From Niastella soli (GTDB lineage: Bacteria > Bacteroidota > Bacteroidia > Chitinophagales > Chitinophagaceae), in assembly GCF_017742245.1 (NCBI RefSeq), contig NZ_JAGHKO010000001.1:2075061-2139060 (forward strand): DNA of 64,000 nucleotides, written 5' to 3'. Position numbers and translations under genes: made by a program. Numbering within the stretch: position 1 is the stretch's first letter; every line of letters starts with the position of its first letter. This document shows, in pieces, positions 18,377-27,199 of this stretch. The notes under the pieces are model-generated. The model worked only from the letters and a program-made list of their open reading frames with translations. It searched no databases and had not been told where the DNA came from.

Positions 18377-19078
18377 CTAAGCCACAGGTACCACTAATCT
18401 AAATCCATTTCCATGGATGTTCACGATCTCAATACTGTCGTCGTCTTTCAGGTATTTGCGCAGTTTGGCAATATACACGTCCATACTACGGCCATTGAAA
18501 TAAGTATCGCTGCCCCAGATCTTTTTGAGGGCCTGCTCACGAGGCAACAGGTCGTTCATGTGCTCGCACAGCATTTTCAACAACTCATTTTCCTTAGGCG
18601 ATAAGGTTTGTGTTTTCCCGCTATGGCTCAATTCGCGTAATTTGGGATTGAAGTGATAATCGCTCAGGTCGTACTCTTTGTTCTCCTGCTCTTTATTCAC
18701 TTCTTCATTCCTTTTCAGAATGGCTTTAATTTTCAATAACAAAACCTCGCTATCGAACGGTTTGGTAATATAATCGTCGGCGCCGAGTTTGTAACCCTGA
18801 ATGATATCTTCCTTCATGGTTTTGGCGCTTAAGAAGAATAATGGAATATCCGGGTCCACATCGCGGATCTCTTCCGCGAGCGTGAAACCATCCATATGAG
18901 GCATCATTATATCAAGTAAGCACAGATCAAATCTTTCGCGTTGAAAAGCGGCAAGGCCAAGGCGACCGTCACGTTCCAGCGTCACATCAAAGTCATTTAA
19001 TTCCAGATAATTCTTCAACACCATTCCAAGGTTCTGGTCGTCCTCGCATAATAAAATTTTAGGTTTCTTTCCTTCCAT
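18377..19078 (-). CDS. OmpR/PhoB-type response regulator, orphan
   Basis: 233 residues: receiver domain (1-120) with acidic pocket CEDD, phospho-acceptor Asp56 in LLDIMMP, and Lys in ITKPFD; then a winged-helix DNA-binding domain (about 135-232) with SPKENELLKMLCEH and NIHGNGFRLVV. It resembles RprY-like regulators of Bacteroidota. No histidine kinase is adjacent: both neighbours are on the opposite strand, so the partner is encoded elsewhere. Confidence 0.93.
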   Translation of the reverse strand: MEGKKPKILLCEDDQNLGMVLKNYLELNDFDVTLERDGRLGLAAFQRERFDLCLLDIMMPHMDGFTLAEEIRDVDPDIPLFFLSAKTMKEDIIQGYKLGADDYITKPFDSEVLLLKIKAILKRNEEVNKEQENKEYDLSDYHFNPKLRELSHSGKTQTLSPKENELLKMLCEHMNDLLPREQALKKIWGSDTYFNGRSMDVYIAKLRKYLKDDDSIEIVNIHGNGFRLVVPVA

Positions 19079-19173
19079 TGTGATGTAGATTTAGTTCGAT
19101 AGTGTAAATAAAGTTAAATCATTTGCCATAACCGGCAATATCCGCGTAATTTTTTGTTAATAATCCCTGCTTT

Positions 19174-19201
19174 GCCCGCCGAAGCTTTAGCGAAGGCGGG
19201 C
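19174..19201. repeat. GC-rich hairpin element
   Basis: GCCCGCC (19174-19180) and GGCGGGC (19195-19201) flank GAAGCTTTAGCGAA. A similar core, GAAGCTTTAGCGGA, is at 41248. It lies in the divergent spacer between the regulator and the GroES-like gene. Confidence 0.6.
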
Positions 19202-19273
19202 CCGCCGGGCTGAACGGTAAATAGATAGTATGAACAGTTAATTGGTTAATTTTACGCCTTTAATCAAGGTCGT

Positions 19274-19645
19274 ATGCGTTTGACAACTGATAACAAATTC
19301 AAAAAACTTATTGTCATTGGTGACAGAGTATTGATCCGTCCTGCTAAACCAAATGAACGTACAGAAACCGGTTTATACCTGCCGCCCGGGGTAGGGGAAC
19401 GCGAAAAAGTACAGCAGGGGTACGTAATTAAAACCGGACCAGGATATGCCATTCCCATGCCGATAGAGGAAGAAAGCTGGAAAGGGAGCGAAGAGCAGGT
19501 AAGATACGTTCCATTACAGGCAAAAGAAGGCGATCTGGCCATCTTTTTATTGAGCGGCGCCACCGAGGTGTTGTATGAAAATGATAAGTATTACATCGTT
19601 CCGCAAAGTGCTATTCTAATGCTGGAGCGGGAAGAAGACATGTAA
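19274..19645 (+). CDS. GroES-like (Cpn10 family) protein, divergent
   Basis: 123 residues. The segment VIGDRVLIRPAKPNERTETGLYLPPG is the Cpn10 beta-barrel signature with the G-x-x-L/Y mobile-loop region following, and YVIKTGPG matches the roof portion. It is longer than GroES (about 95) and carries an insert IPMPIEEESWKGSEEQVRYVP. groEL is not adjacent, so this is probably a second, specialised co-chaperonin-like protein. A terminator lies 31 bases downstream. Confidence 0.8.
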   Translation: MRLTTDNKFKKLIVIGDRVLIRPAKPNERTETGLYLPPGVGEREKVQQGYVIKTGPGYAIPMPIEEESWKGSEEQVRYVPLQAKEGDLAIFLLSGATEVLYENDKYYIVPQSAILMLEREEDM

Positions 19646-19676
19646 GCCTGATTGACTGATTTGTTAATAGGCAAAT

Positions 19677-19716
19677 GGAGCGGTCCACCTTCGGCGGACC
19701 GCTCCGTTTATTTTTG
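19677..19716 (+). terminator. Intrinsic terminator
   Basis: GGAGCGGTCCACC (19677-19689) pairs with GGCGGACCGCTCC (19693-19705) with one mismatch, followed by GTTTATTTTT. Confidence 0.88.
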
Positions 19717-19850
19717 GTAGGTGGTTTATTTTCAGCGGGTTAGGCTGGAATGGCCGCACTGTTACGTGTTGGTAAAAAATATAATCTGTTCGTTGGCGGG
19801 AGCTTGTCGATTGCGCGTAAACCTGTATCTTTCTGCCATAAAATTTGAGT

Positions 19851-21410
19851 ATGGCAAATAAGGATGCATTTGTTCAGTTAGTAAAGGATAACTACACATT
19901 TAAAGGAGAATCTTTTCGTATAGGTACGGCTGTATTGGATGGGGAAGTGCTTGCGGGAACAGATGTCTTTCTGCCATTAAAAACTATGAACCGGCATGGG
20001 TTGATAGCCGGCGCAACCGGTACGGGAAAAACCAAAACCCTGCAGTTGATAGCCGAGGCATTGAGCGATGCCAGTGTGCCTGTGTTGTTGATGGATATTA
20101 AAGGCGACCTCAGTGGCATTGCCGCTGCCGGTACAGAGAATAATAATATCAAAGAGCGGTTGGAAAAGATCGGGGGAGAATACAAACCCGCTGCTTTTCC
20201 CGTTGAGCTAATGAGCCTGAGCGATGAAAAAGGCGTACGCTTGCGTGCAACGGTAAGCGAATTTGGCCCCATTTTATTATCAAAGATCCTCGACCTGAAC
20301 AATACCCAGGAAGGCATTGTATCCCTGATATTCAAATATTGCGATGATAATAAAATGCCCCTGCTTGATCTGAAAGATTTTGTAAAGGTGATCCAGTATG
20401 TAAGCAACGAAGGCAAGAAAGAGATAGAGCAGGCTTATGGAAAGATAGCTACTACCAGCACCGGCACCATATTACGGAAAGTAATAGAGCTGCAACAGCA
20501 GGGCGCTGACCATTTCTTTGGGGAGCCTTCTTTTGAGATTGATGACCTCATGCGCATTGCCGATGATGGCCGGGGAATAATAAATGTATTGCGGGTAACC
20601 GACATGCAAAACCGACCCAAGTTATTCTCCACCTTTATGCTGCAAATGCTGGCTGAACTGTATGCCACTTTACCAGAAGCAGGTGATATGGATAAGCCCA
20701 AACTGGTACTATTTATCGATGAGGCGCATCTGGTGTTCCAGGAAGCTACTGATGCATTATTACAACAGATTGAGACCATCATAAAACTTATTCGTTCAAA
20801 AGGAGTAGGCATTTTCTTTTGTACACAGAACCCGCAGGATGTTCCCGCCGCTATTTTAAGTCAGCTGGGTTTAAAGGTGCAGCATGCCTTGCGTGCTTTT
20901 ACTGCTGCCGACAGAAAGACCATTAAACAGGCTGCTGAGAACTATCCTGAAACAGACTTTTATAAAACCGATGAACTGCTTACCCAACTGGGTATAGGAG
21001 AGGCATTGGTCACTGCGCTGAACGAAAAGGGTATTCCCACCCCGCTGGTGCATACGATGCTGGTGCCGCCCCGTTCACGCATGGATGTTTTAACGGATGC
21101 AGAAATTGATAACCTGGTTGATAGATCGAAGCTGGTAAAGAAATACGCCAATGACGAAGACCGAGAAAGTGCGTGTGAAATATTAACCGCCAAACTGGAA
21201 GAAGCAGCTCAGAGATCGGAACAGCAGGCTGCTGAAAAGCCAACCAGAGCATCGAAGAAAGAAGAAAAATCAACTTTGGAAAAAGTACTGGAAAGTTCAG
21301 TTACCAAACAAATAGGACGTACCGCCGCCAATGTTATTACCCGCAGCTTGCTGGGGGCATTGGGTTTGGGTGGAAAAAGTTCATCTAAAAAATCGAGTAG
21401 CTGGTTTTAA
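19851..21410 (+). CDS. HerA/YjgR-type ATPase (DUF853 helicase-like)
   Basis: 519 residues from the ATG at 19851 (a TTG two codons earlier is also in frame). Walker A is GATGTGKTKT near residue 52; Walker B is LVLFIDEAHLVF; FFCTQNPQDVPAAILSQLG follows as in the HerA-like DUF853 family. These are FtsK/HerA-class ATPases of uncertain role, possibly DNA translocation. The C-terminal 80 residues are a Lys/Ser-rich tail ending KKSSSWF. Single gene. TATCTTTC 20 bases upstream is one base off the -7 consensus. Confidence 0.88.
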   Translation: MANKDAFVQLVKDNYTFKGESFRIGTAVLDGEVLAGTDVFLPLKTMNRHGLIAGATGTGKTKTLQLIAEALSDASVPVLLMDIKGDLSGIAAAGTENNNIKERLEKIGGEYKPAAFPVELMSLSDEKGVRLRATVSEFGPILLSKILDLNNTQEGIVSLIFKYCDDNKMPLLDLKDFVKVIQYVSNEGKKEIEQAYGKIATTSTGTILRKVIELQQQGADHFFGEPSFEIDDLMRIADDGRGIINVLRVTDMQNRPKLFSTFMLQMLAELYATLPEAGDMDKPKLVLFIDEAHLVFQEATDALLQQIETIIKLIRSKGVGIFFCTQNPQDVPAAILSQLGLKVQHALRAFTAADRKTIKQAAENYPETDFYKTDELLTQLGIGEALVTALNEKGIPTPLVHTMLVPPRSRMDVLTDAEIDNLVDRSKLVKKYANDEDRESACEILTAKLEEAAQRSEQQAAEKPTRASKKEEKSTLEKVLESSVTKQIGRTAANVITRSLLGALGLGGKSSSKKSSSWF

Positions 21411-21472
21411 CAAGGCCTGTTTGCAGCAATCATAACCGTATCTTCTATTGTTACACAAGTCCCAACCATCCG

Positions 21473-21497
21473 TCATGGCACATGACAGGGATTTTTA
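21473..21497 (+). terminator. Probable weak terminator
   Basis: GTCATG and CATGAC pair around GCA, flanked by CC and GGG, and are followed by ATTTTTATT, in the gap between the DUF853 ATPase and the lipoprotein. Confidence 0.45.
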
Positions 21498-21520
21498 TTC
21501 TTTAACCTAAAATAACAATT

Positions 21521-22078
21521 ATGAAGAAATCGCTTTTATTGTTTGCCGCAACAGCTATCCTTTTTGCGGCTTGTGGGTCCAATGAGAACAAAACAGCGGA
21601 AGGGGGAACAACCAAAATGAACGACACCACCGCAACAGCAGCCACCACTTCAGAAAGTAAATCGGAGCGCAACAAAAAAACGGTGATGGCCAGTTATGAT
21701 GCCATGAATTCGCACAATGTAAGTGAAGCATTGAAGTATTGCACGGCAGATGTGGTTGATTATGGCGATGGCAGCATGCCGCCAGTTAAGGGAAGGGATA
21801 GTATTGAGAAAATGATCAACGGATGGATGACCGCTTTTCCTGATAACAAAGCCGAAAACGTGAAGTATATAGCTGATGGCGATTGGGTAGCGGTTTGGGC
21901 CGATCAGACGGGCACCTGGAAAGGTGATTTCATGGGTATGAAGGCCACCAATAAATCGTATAAGGTTAAGGATGTTGATATCTTCAAACTCAACGACGAG
22001 GGGCAGATAACAGAACACCACAATGTGCAATCATCGAATACGATGATGTCACAGGTGGGCATGCATATGCATAAATAA
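21521..22078 (+). CDS. Lipoprotein with SnoaL/NTF2-like domain
   Basis: 185 residues. A lipoprotein signal peptide ends in the lipobox LFAAC with Cys18. A Thr/Ala/Glu-rich linker (about 20-48) follows. The rest is an NTF2-like fold of the SnoaL type: TVMASYDAMNSHNVSEALKYC, DGDWVAVWADQTGTW and VDIFKLNDEGQITEHHNV. Such domains bind small ligands or act as cyclases, but the family is too broad to give a function. Attached to a membrane and facing the periplasm or exterior. Confidence 0.85.
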   Translation: MKKSLLLFAATAILFAACGSNENKTAEGGTTKMNDTTATAATTSESKSERNKKTVMASYDAMNSHNVSEALKYCTADVVDYGDGSMPPVKGRDSIEKMINGWMTAFPDNKAENVKYIADGDWVAVWADQTGTWKGDFMGMKATNKSYKVKDVDIFKLNDEGQITEHHNVQSSNTMMSQVGMHMHK

Positions 22079-22087
22079 TGGATGCGA

Positions 22088-22265
22088 AGACCTGTAAGGT
22101 CCGCCATCGGGTCTTGAATAATTAGATGGTTAATGCGGCCCTGACAGGTCGATTCCTTAAAATGGCACAAACGTCCGCTTGTGCCGGCTAAGCATAAGAC
22201 CTGTCAGGTCCAAGACATCAGTTTGATAGTTCAAAACCCAATGATGGACCTTACAGGTCTTTTTC
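22088..22265. repeat. GACCTGT-type inverted repeat cluster with terminator
   Basis: AGACCTGTAAGGTCC (22088-22102), CTGACAGGTC (22141-22150), AGACCTGTCAGGTCC (22197-22211) and GGACCTTACAGGTCT (22246-22260) are versions of one motif. The last two can form a stem with one mismatch followed by TTTTTCTTT, giving a plus-strand terminator for the lipoprotein gene. The first copy can also pair with the last. Confidence 0.65.
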
Positions 22266-22266
22266 T

Positions 22267-24168
22267 TTACGCTGGCTTTATATACCCTTCTTTGTCTATA
22301 TAGATTTTGTTCTCACTTTGAAGAAAGTCCAGCACTTTATAAAGCTTCTCTTTTTTTATACCGGGTAACTGTTGTGGCAACGCTTCACTGGGGACCGGTT
22401 GCTGGCGAATGATCTTGAATACAGACTGCATGATTGTATCAAATTCATCAGCAGAAAGTCCATGGTCTTTTTGCTTCAGGCAATTGTCGCAAATACCACA
22501 AGGTTTTGTTTTATCATCGCCAAAATAAGCAGCAATAAACTGGCTGCGGCATTGTTTACTGACATGAATATATTCCTGTATCTTATTGATGCGCTCGATA
22601 AACTGTTGCTTTCTTTTATCATATGCAGCCATGTTGATACGCAGCGACTCTGTTCTTACCCGGTTCAACATAAGGTATATCTGCGGACTGTCTTTTTTAG
22701 GTATGTATTCTATGATTGCGTTGGCATGCAATCTTTTCAGATCGGGAATAATGTCTGCTTCTTCCCTGCGCAATAAATAGGCGATGTTTTTTTCGTGTAT
22801 ACTTACCGGTATATCAAAAATGCCTTCATACGTGCGCAGCAGGGTTTTTATAAGCGGTTCCAGTTTCGGATTATCATTTTCAAATTGATATAACCAGGAT
22901 TTATTGGTTACAAACTGAATACGAGAGGGTAAAAATATCTGTTCACTATAAGAGCACCAACCTTCCTGTTCCAGTGCTTTAATGGCATAGATGGCCAGGT
23001 TAATGTCTATTCTGAATTTTTTTACAAAATCAGTAAAATCAAAGTTATAGTAATTGCCTTCGCCCGAACCGGATGGTATTTGCAGGTAATTCATCAGGGC
23101 TTCATAAACCAGTCGAATGCTTTCTAAAGTAGGAAAGCGGATATCAGGTAGCTGCTGTAGGTCAATTAGTTCTTTGTGATCATACAACAATACGGCGTAT
23201 GATTTCTTTTCATCACGACCGGCACGACCCGCTTCCTGGTAGTAATTCTCCAGGCAATCAGGTACATCGGCATGTACTACCACGCGTACATCGGGTTTGT
23301 CGATGCCCATACCAAAGGCATTGGTACAAACGATGGTACGAACAGCATTATTGATCCAGGCTGTTTGTTTGCGCATCCGTTCTTCCTGTGGCAAACCAGC
23401 ATGATAAAAGTCGGCTGTAATACCATGCATGTTCAGCAGATCACTTATTTCTTTGGTACGTTTACGGCTTTTACAATAAACAATACTGCTGCCTGTTACT
23501 TTCTGTAATATCTCGGTGATCTTGTTGATCTTTGAATCAACGGTGAATACGCTGTATGATAAATTCGGCCGTTCAAACGACCGGCTGAAAATGGCTGGAT
23601 CATTAAAATTAAGTTTCTCACAAATATCTTTTTGTACTGCCGGTGTGGCGGAAGCGGTAAGTGCCAGGATGGGGATGCCAGGCAGTTCTTCACGCAAAGC
23701 CGCGATGCGCAAATAGGGCGGTCTGAAGTCGTAGCCCCATTGCGAAATACAGTGTGCCTCATCAACTGCAATGAGGTTAATATCAAGGGCTGGAAGGTAT
23801 TCCTGAAACAAATTAGTTTCTAACCGCTCCGGGGAAACGTATAAGAATTTGCAATTGCTGTTGGTGGCCAGTTTTAGGATGTTGATCACTTCCTTGCGGG
23901 TCATGCCTGAGTAAATAGCAAACGCTGTTATGCCTTTTTTACGCAGGTTGTCTACCTGGTCTTTCATCAATGCAATTAAAGGACTGATCACCAGGCACAA
24001 TCCTTCCTTAGCCATTGCGGGCACCTGAAAGCAAAGAGATTTACCACCGCCTGTGGGCATCAATGCCAGGGCATCCTTACCATTTAGCACGGACCTTATT
24101 ATATCTTCCTGCAGCGGGCGGAAATTGTAGTGACCCCAGTATGCTTTTAGAATATGATGAATGCTCAT
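22267..24168 (-). CDS. recQ: ATP-dependent DNA helicase RecQ
   Basis: 633 residues. Superfamily 2 helicase motifs: LMPTGGGKSLCFQVPA (I, about 34-49), DEAHCISQWGYDFRPPYLR (II and aromatic loop), LALTASAT (III), and GMGIDKPDVR and YYQEAGRAGRDEKKS (V, VI). The RQC zinc site has Cys residues in KQCRSQ and CGICDNC. No clear HRDC domain is at the C-terminus, which ends with a short winged-helix-like region; this is the shorter RecQ form. The four-helix-bundle gene lies upstream on the same strand. Confidence 0.95.
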   Translation of the reverse strand: MSIHHILKAYWGHYNFRPLQEDIIRSVLNGKDALALMPTGGGKSLCFQVPAMAKEGLCLVISPLIALMKDQVDNLRKKGITAFAIYSGMTRKEVINILKLATNSNCKFLYVSPERLETNLFQEYLPALDINLIAVDEAHCISQWGYDFRPPYLRIAALREELPGIPILALTASATPAVQKDICEKLNFNDPAIFSRSFERPNLSYSVFTVDSKINKITEILQKVTGSSIVYCKSRKRTKEISDLLNMHGITADFYHAGLPQEERMRKQTAWINNAVRTIVCTNAFGMGIDKPDVRVVVHADVPDCLENYYQEAGRAGRDEKKSYAVLLYDHKELIDLQQLPDIRFPTLESIRLVYEALMNYLQIPSGSGEGNYYNFDFTDFVKKFRIDINLAIYAIKALEQEGWCSYSEQIFLPSRIQFVTNKSWLYQFENDNPKLEPLIKTLLRTYEGIFDIPVSIHEKNIAYLLRREEADIIPDLKRLHANAIIEYIPKKDSPQIYLMLNRVRTESLRINMAAYDKRKQQFIERINKIQEYIHVSKQCRSQFIAAYFGDDKTKPCGICDNCLKQKDHGLSADEFDTIMQSVFKIIRQQPVPSEALPQQLPGIKKEKLYKVLDFLQSENKIYIDKEGYIKPA

Positions 24169-24206
24169 TGGTTAGTGGTGTGATTGTGTTTCAGAGTTGC
24201 TTGGGC

Positions 24207-24234
24207 CGGCAGTCGGCAATCGGCAGTCGGCAAT
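24207..24234. repeat. Four perfect CGGCARt heptads
   Basis: CGGCAGT, CGGCAAT, CGGCAGT, CGGCAAT in exact 7-base period, between recQ and the four-helix-bundle gene. Confidence 0.85.
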
Positions 24235-24247
24235 GTTTCATAGTCAA

Positions 24248-24622
24248 TCAATGACCGATCATTTTTGTAAGCATTTGAAAGCATCTGATCATCAATTCTC
24301 CAAGTTCTTCCTGTTCTTCTTTGATGACATATTTCAACTCAGCGGCAACTTCTATTGGCGCATCTATTTCTATAACTGATCCTCTGGCTATTTCATAAAA
24401 TCTTTTTCTTTCAGCATCCGATTTTCGCGATGCCCCTTCTGCGATGTTCAATGGCACCGATAATGCGGCCCTTCTGATTTGTGAAATCATATTAAATTTT
24501 TCTTCGGAAGGGAATGTATTAGTTAATCGATAGCAAGTAACTACAAATAACTTTGATACCTTGTAAATGTCGCGTTCTTTGTGGGCAAGCTGTAAAAACA
24601 TGGCATTTAATTGTAATGCCAA
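24248..24622 (-). CDS. Four-helix bundle protein (S23 / 23S rRNA intervening-sequence protein family)
   Basis: 124 residues. The family pattern is clear: DIYKVSKLFVVTCYRLTNTFP, then ISQIRRAALSVPLNIAEGASRKSDAERKRFYEIARGS, then ELMIRCFQMLTKMI. These helical proteins occur inside 23S rRNA intervening sequences and as stand-alone genes, as here, and have no established activity. The true start may be Met8. Spacers on both sides carry heptad repeats, which fits the mobile or variable spread of this family. Confidence 0.88.
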   Translation of the reverse strand: MALQLNAMFLQLAHKERDIYKVSKLFVVTCYRLTNTFPSEEKFNMISQIRRAALSVPLNIAEGASRKSDAERKRFYEIARGSVIEIDAPIEVAAELKYVIKEEQEELGELMIRCFQMLTKMIGH

Positions 24623-24731
24623 TCTATGAATTTCTTGTGAAAATAGCCGATTACTACCGGCTAAGTTGGATTTATTGTCGATTACCGACTGCTGACTGCC
24701 ATTCCTGGCACTGAGCGCAGCGAAGTGACAA

Positions 24732-24979
24732 GCATCGAACGCAGTGAGATGCCTGTATTCATTTGCCGATTCACGATTGCCGATTGCCGATTCACGAAAG
24801 CAGCTTAAGTTAAATCAAGATACTCTTTTAACAAAGAGCCTCACCGAATTAATCGCCAGCATCGAACGCAGTGAGATGCCCTGTATTCATTTCCCGTTTC
24901 ACGTTTGCCGATTCACGAAAGCTGCTTAAGTTAAATCAAGATACTCTTTTAACAAAAAGCCTCACCGAATTAACCGCCA
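24732..24979. repeat. Tandem duplication spanning the 3' end of the P-type ATPase gene
   Basis: Unit A (24732-24858, 127 bases) and unit B (24859-24979, 121 bases) lie head to tail. Each has a GCATCGAACGCAGTGAGATG module, TT(G/C)CCGA/TTCACGA heptads, a GCTTAAGTTAAATCAAGATA stretch, and the last 14 codons plus stop of the ATPase. From the final heptads onward (about 75 bases) the units differ at three positions. In copy A those differences give one Leu-synonymous change, one Val-to-Ile change and one change beyond the stop. Confidence 0.85.
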
Positions 24980-27062
24980 ACACCACATCACTCAATCCCA
25001 TTATCAAGGCACCAAAGGTGGGGGTGAGCAATCCAAATCCTGCAACTGGAATGGCAATGATATTGTAAATAAACGCCCAGAAAAGATTTTGTTTGATGGT
25101 AAGAAACGTATGACGGCCTAATCCCAACGCGAGGGGTAGGTTTTTAATTCCACTGTTCATCAATACAACATCGGCCGTTTGTACAGCTATTTGCGATGCT
25201 TCACTCAATGAAATACCAATAGTTGCTTTGGCCAGTGCAGGTGCATCATTGATACCATCCCCCACCATGGCCGTTGGGCCCTGCAGGGTAAGGTCCTCGA
25301 TAACAGCCATTTTTTCTTCCGGCTTTTTTTCTGCTATCACTTCATCAATGCCCAGCAAATTGGCCAGCTGGCGGCATTTGGGCAGGCGATCGCCACTTAA
25401 TAATATGGTGCGAATGTTCCGGTGACGAAGATATTGTACTATTGAAATAGCTTCAGCGCGAACCTCATCTCTAACATCGATCCAGCCCAGCAATTGCCCG
25501 TTCCTGATGATATATACGTTATGTGTATCGTCGGTAGTTACTGCCATGGCAGTTTCGAATGAACCGGCAATATATTGATCGCCGTTTGCAGTAGTGGCAA
25601 TCATGCCAACGCCTTTTTTCTCTTCTATTTTGGTCCAACGGATCGCGTTCTTTTGTTTCCAGCTGAGTGTTATACACTGGGCAATAGGATGGTTGGAGTA
25701 TTTTTCCAATGAAAAAGCAATGTGCTTGAATTCTTCTATGGAAAGGACATCTGTTTCCACTTTGTAATCAGACAATTCAAACCTGCCTGTAGTAAGCGTA
25801 CCGGTTTTATCGAACACCACTTGTTTAATGCTCCTGAAGAGCTCAAGGCTTTTGGCATTACGGAATAAAACGCCGTTTTTGGCTGCCCGGCCCAGGCCAA
25901 CCGCAATGGCGGCGGGAGTGGCCAGTCCCATAGCGCATGGGCAGGCAATTACCAGAATGGCGATGCTGCGCATCAGGGCAATTGTAAAATCATGAAGTAG
26001 GAGGTAGTTCGCTATAAAGGCCACTACGGCAATGGCCAGTACCAGGGGCACAAAAATGGCGCTGATCTTATCGGCCAGTTGTTGTACGGGGGGCTTTTCG
26101 CTTTGGGCCTGTTTTACCAGGTTAATGATGTTTGAAAGAACGGAATCCTTTGCTTCAGCGGTAACCTGAGCGCGAACAATGCCATCAATGACGATGCTGC
26201 CGCCGATCAGTTTGTCTTTCCCTTTTTTATGAAGGGGTAAACTTTCGCCGGTAATAATAGATTCATTTACGGTTGCCTCGCCCGATAATATCTTACAATC
26301 AACCGGTACCTGTTCGCCGCTTTTGATCAGGACCAGATCGCCGACACGCAATTGCGTATTCTCCATTGGGAAAATGATCTCCTGGTGGTTTTCATCAAAG
26401 GCGATCATATTGGCCACCATTTTTTGTGATTTGGCCAGGCTGTTCAGCGCCCGTTGAGTGGATTGTATAGAGGCGTCTTCCAGAAAATTACCCAGGAACA
26501 CCAGGGTAATGATGGAAGCGGTAGTTTCAAAGAACAGATACTGCGGCCCCAGGTTCAGCAAGGCACCGGTTAAGCTGTACGCGAATGCAGCTGTAGCGCC
26601 AATGGTCACCAGTACATTCATATTGGGCATGCGGTTGCGAATGCTTTTTATAGCACTGCGGGCAAAAAAATCCATCCCCACTATATATACGGGTAAACAT
26701 AAACCTAGTTGCACCCAGGGATTCATCAACCAGTGGAGGTGCAACCACTTGTCGAGCATATGCAGCATCAGGGGCAGCGTAAAGATCAGGCAGAATAGGA
26801 AGCGTTGTTTGTGGGAGGTAAATAACCGCTTGCGTTTTTTTGCGCCTGGCAGATTGTCATTTTGAACGGTATAGCCCAGCGATTCTATGCCTTTAATAAG
26901 CTTTTGTTCGTTATTTTCGGTAATATCAAAGCTTACCTCACCCCCCATCAGGTTTACCTTCACGTTTTCGAGCCCTTCACTGGTGAGGTATTGCTGAACA
27001 GTTAGTGCGCAATTTGAACAGGTCATGCCATCTACTTTCCAATTCACTTTATTCATGTTCAT
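24936..27062 (-). CDS. copA: Heavy-metal P-type ATPase, Cu+-exporter (CopA) type
   Basis: 708 residues from the ATG at 27062. The TTG at 27086 would overlap the probable -7 element, so I reject it. One N-terminal HMA domain with GMTCSNC; CPC in IACPCAMGLATP; phosphorylation site DKTGTLTTG; hinge VGDGINDAPALA. The YN of the seventh TM helix (FIYNIIAIPVAG) supports Cu+ (P1B-1). The next motif reads MGLSDVVLAVNSVRL, with Asp where the usual Cu+ motif MSxSS has its last Ser. Inner-membrane efflux pump. Its 3' end is duplicated downstream. Confidence 0.92.
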   Translation of the reverse strand: MNMNKVNWKVDGMTCSNCALTVQQYLTSEGLENVKVNLMGGEVSFDITENNEQKLIKGIESLGYTVQNDNLPGAKKRKRLFTSHKQRFLFCLIFTLPLMLHMLDKWLHLHWLMNPWVQLGLCLPVYIVGMDFFARSAIKSIRNRMPNMNVLVTIGATAAFAYSLTGALLNLGPQYLFFETTASIITLVFLGNFLEDASIQSTQRALNSLAKSQKMVANMIAFDENHQEIIFPMENTQLRVGDLVLIKSGEQVPVDCKILSGEATVNESIITGESLPLHKKGKDKLIGGSIVIDGIVRAQVTAEAKDSVLSNIINLVKQAQSEKPPVQQLADKISAIFVPLVLAIAVVAFIANYLLLHDFTIALMRSIAILVIACPCAMGLATPAAIAVGLGRAAKNGVLFRNAKSLELFRSIKQVVFDKTGTLTTGRFELSDYKVETDVLSIEEFKHIAFSLEKYSNHPIAQCITLSWKQKNAIRWTKIEEKKGVGMIATTANGDQYIAGSFETAMAVTTDDTHNVYIIRNGQLLGWIDVRDEVRAEAISIVQYLRHRNIRTILLSGDRLPKCRQLANLLGIDEVIAEKKPEEKMAVIEDLTLQGPTAMVGDGINDAPALAKATIGISLSEASQIAVQTADVVLMNSGIKNLPLALGLGRHTFLTIKQNLFWAFIYNIIAIPVAGFGLLTPTFGALIMGLSDVVLAVNSVRLFVKRVS

Positions 27063-27083
27063 CCATGGGGTTGAGTGTATTTG

Positions 27084-27091
27084 CAAATTTA
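27084..27091 (-). promoter_or_regulatory. -7 element of the copA promoter
   Basis: CAAATTTA on the plus strand reads TAAATTTG on the minus strand. A start about 7 nt downstream gives a leader of about 15 nt to the ATG at 27062. Confidence 0.5.
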
Positions 27092-27184
27092 CCGCTCAAT
27101 GATCTTAATTCCCGGCATTATGGCAATATTATGTACACGGGGTTGCAATTTTAACTTTAATCTTTCGTTCCGCCCCATGGCCAT

Positions 27185-27192
27185 TATCTTTG
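27185..27192 (+). promoter_or_regulatory. -7 element of the tsaE promoter
   Basis: TATCTTTG matches the consensus exactly and ends seven bases before the tsaE ATG, so the mRNA should be leaderless or nearly so if this start codon is right. Confidence 0.6.
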
Positions 27193-27199
27193 CGTCTTT

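Noticed and set aside
24248..24622. 23S rRNA intervening sequence
   Set aside because: The S23-like gene is stand-alone; no rRNA flanks it.
24207..24797. Heptad repeats as a CRISPR array
   Set aside because: Units are 7 bases with no unique spacers and no cas genes in the window.
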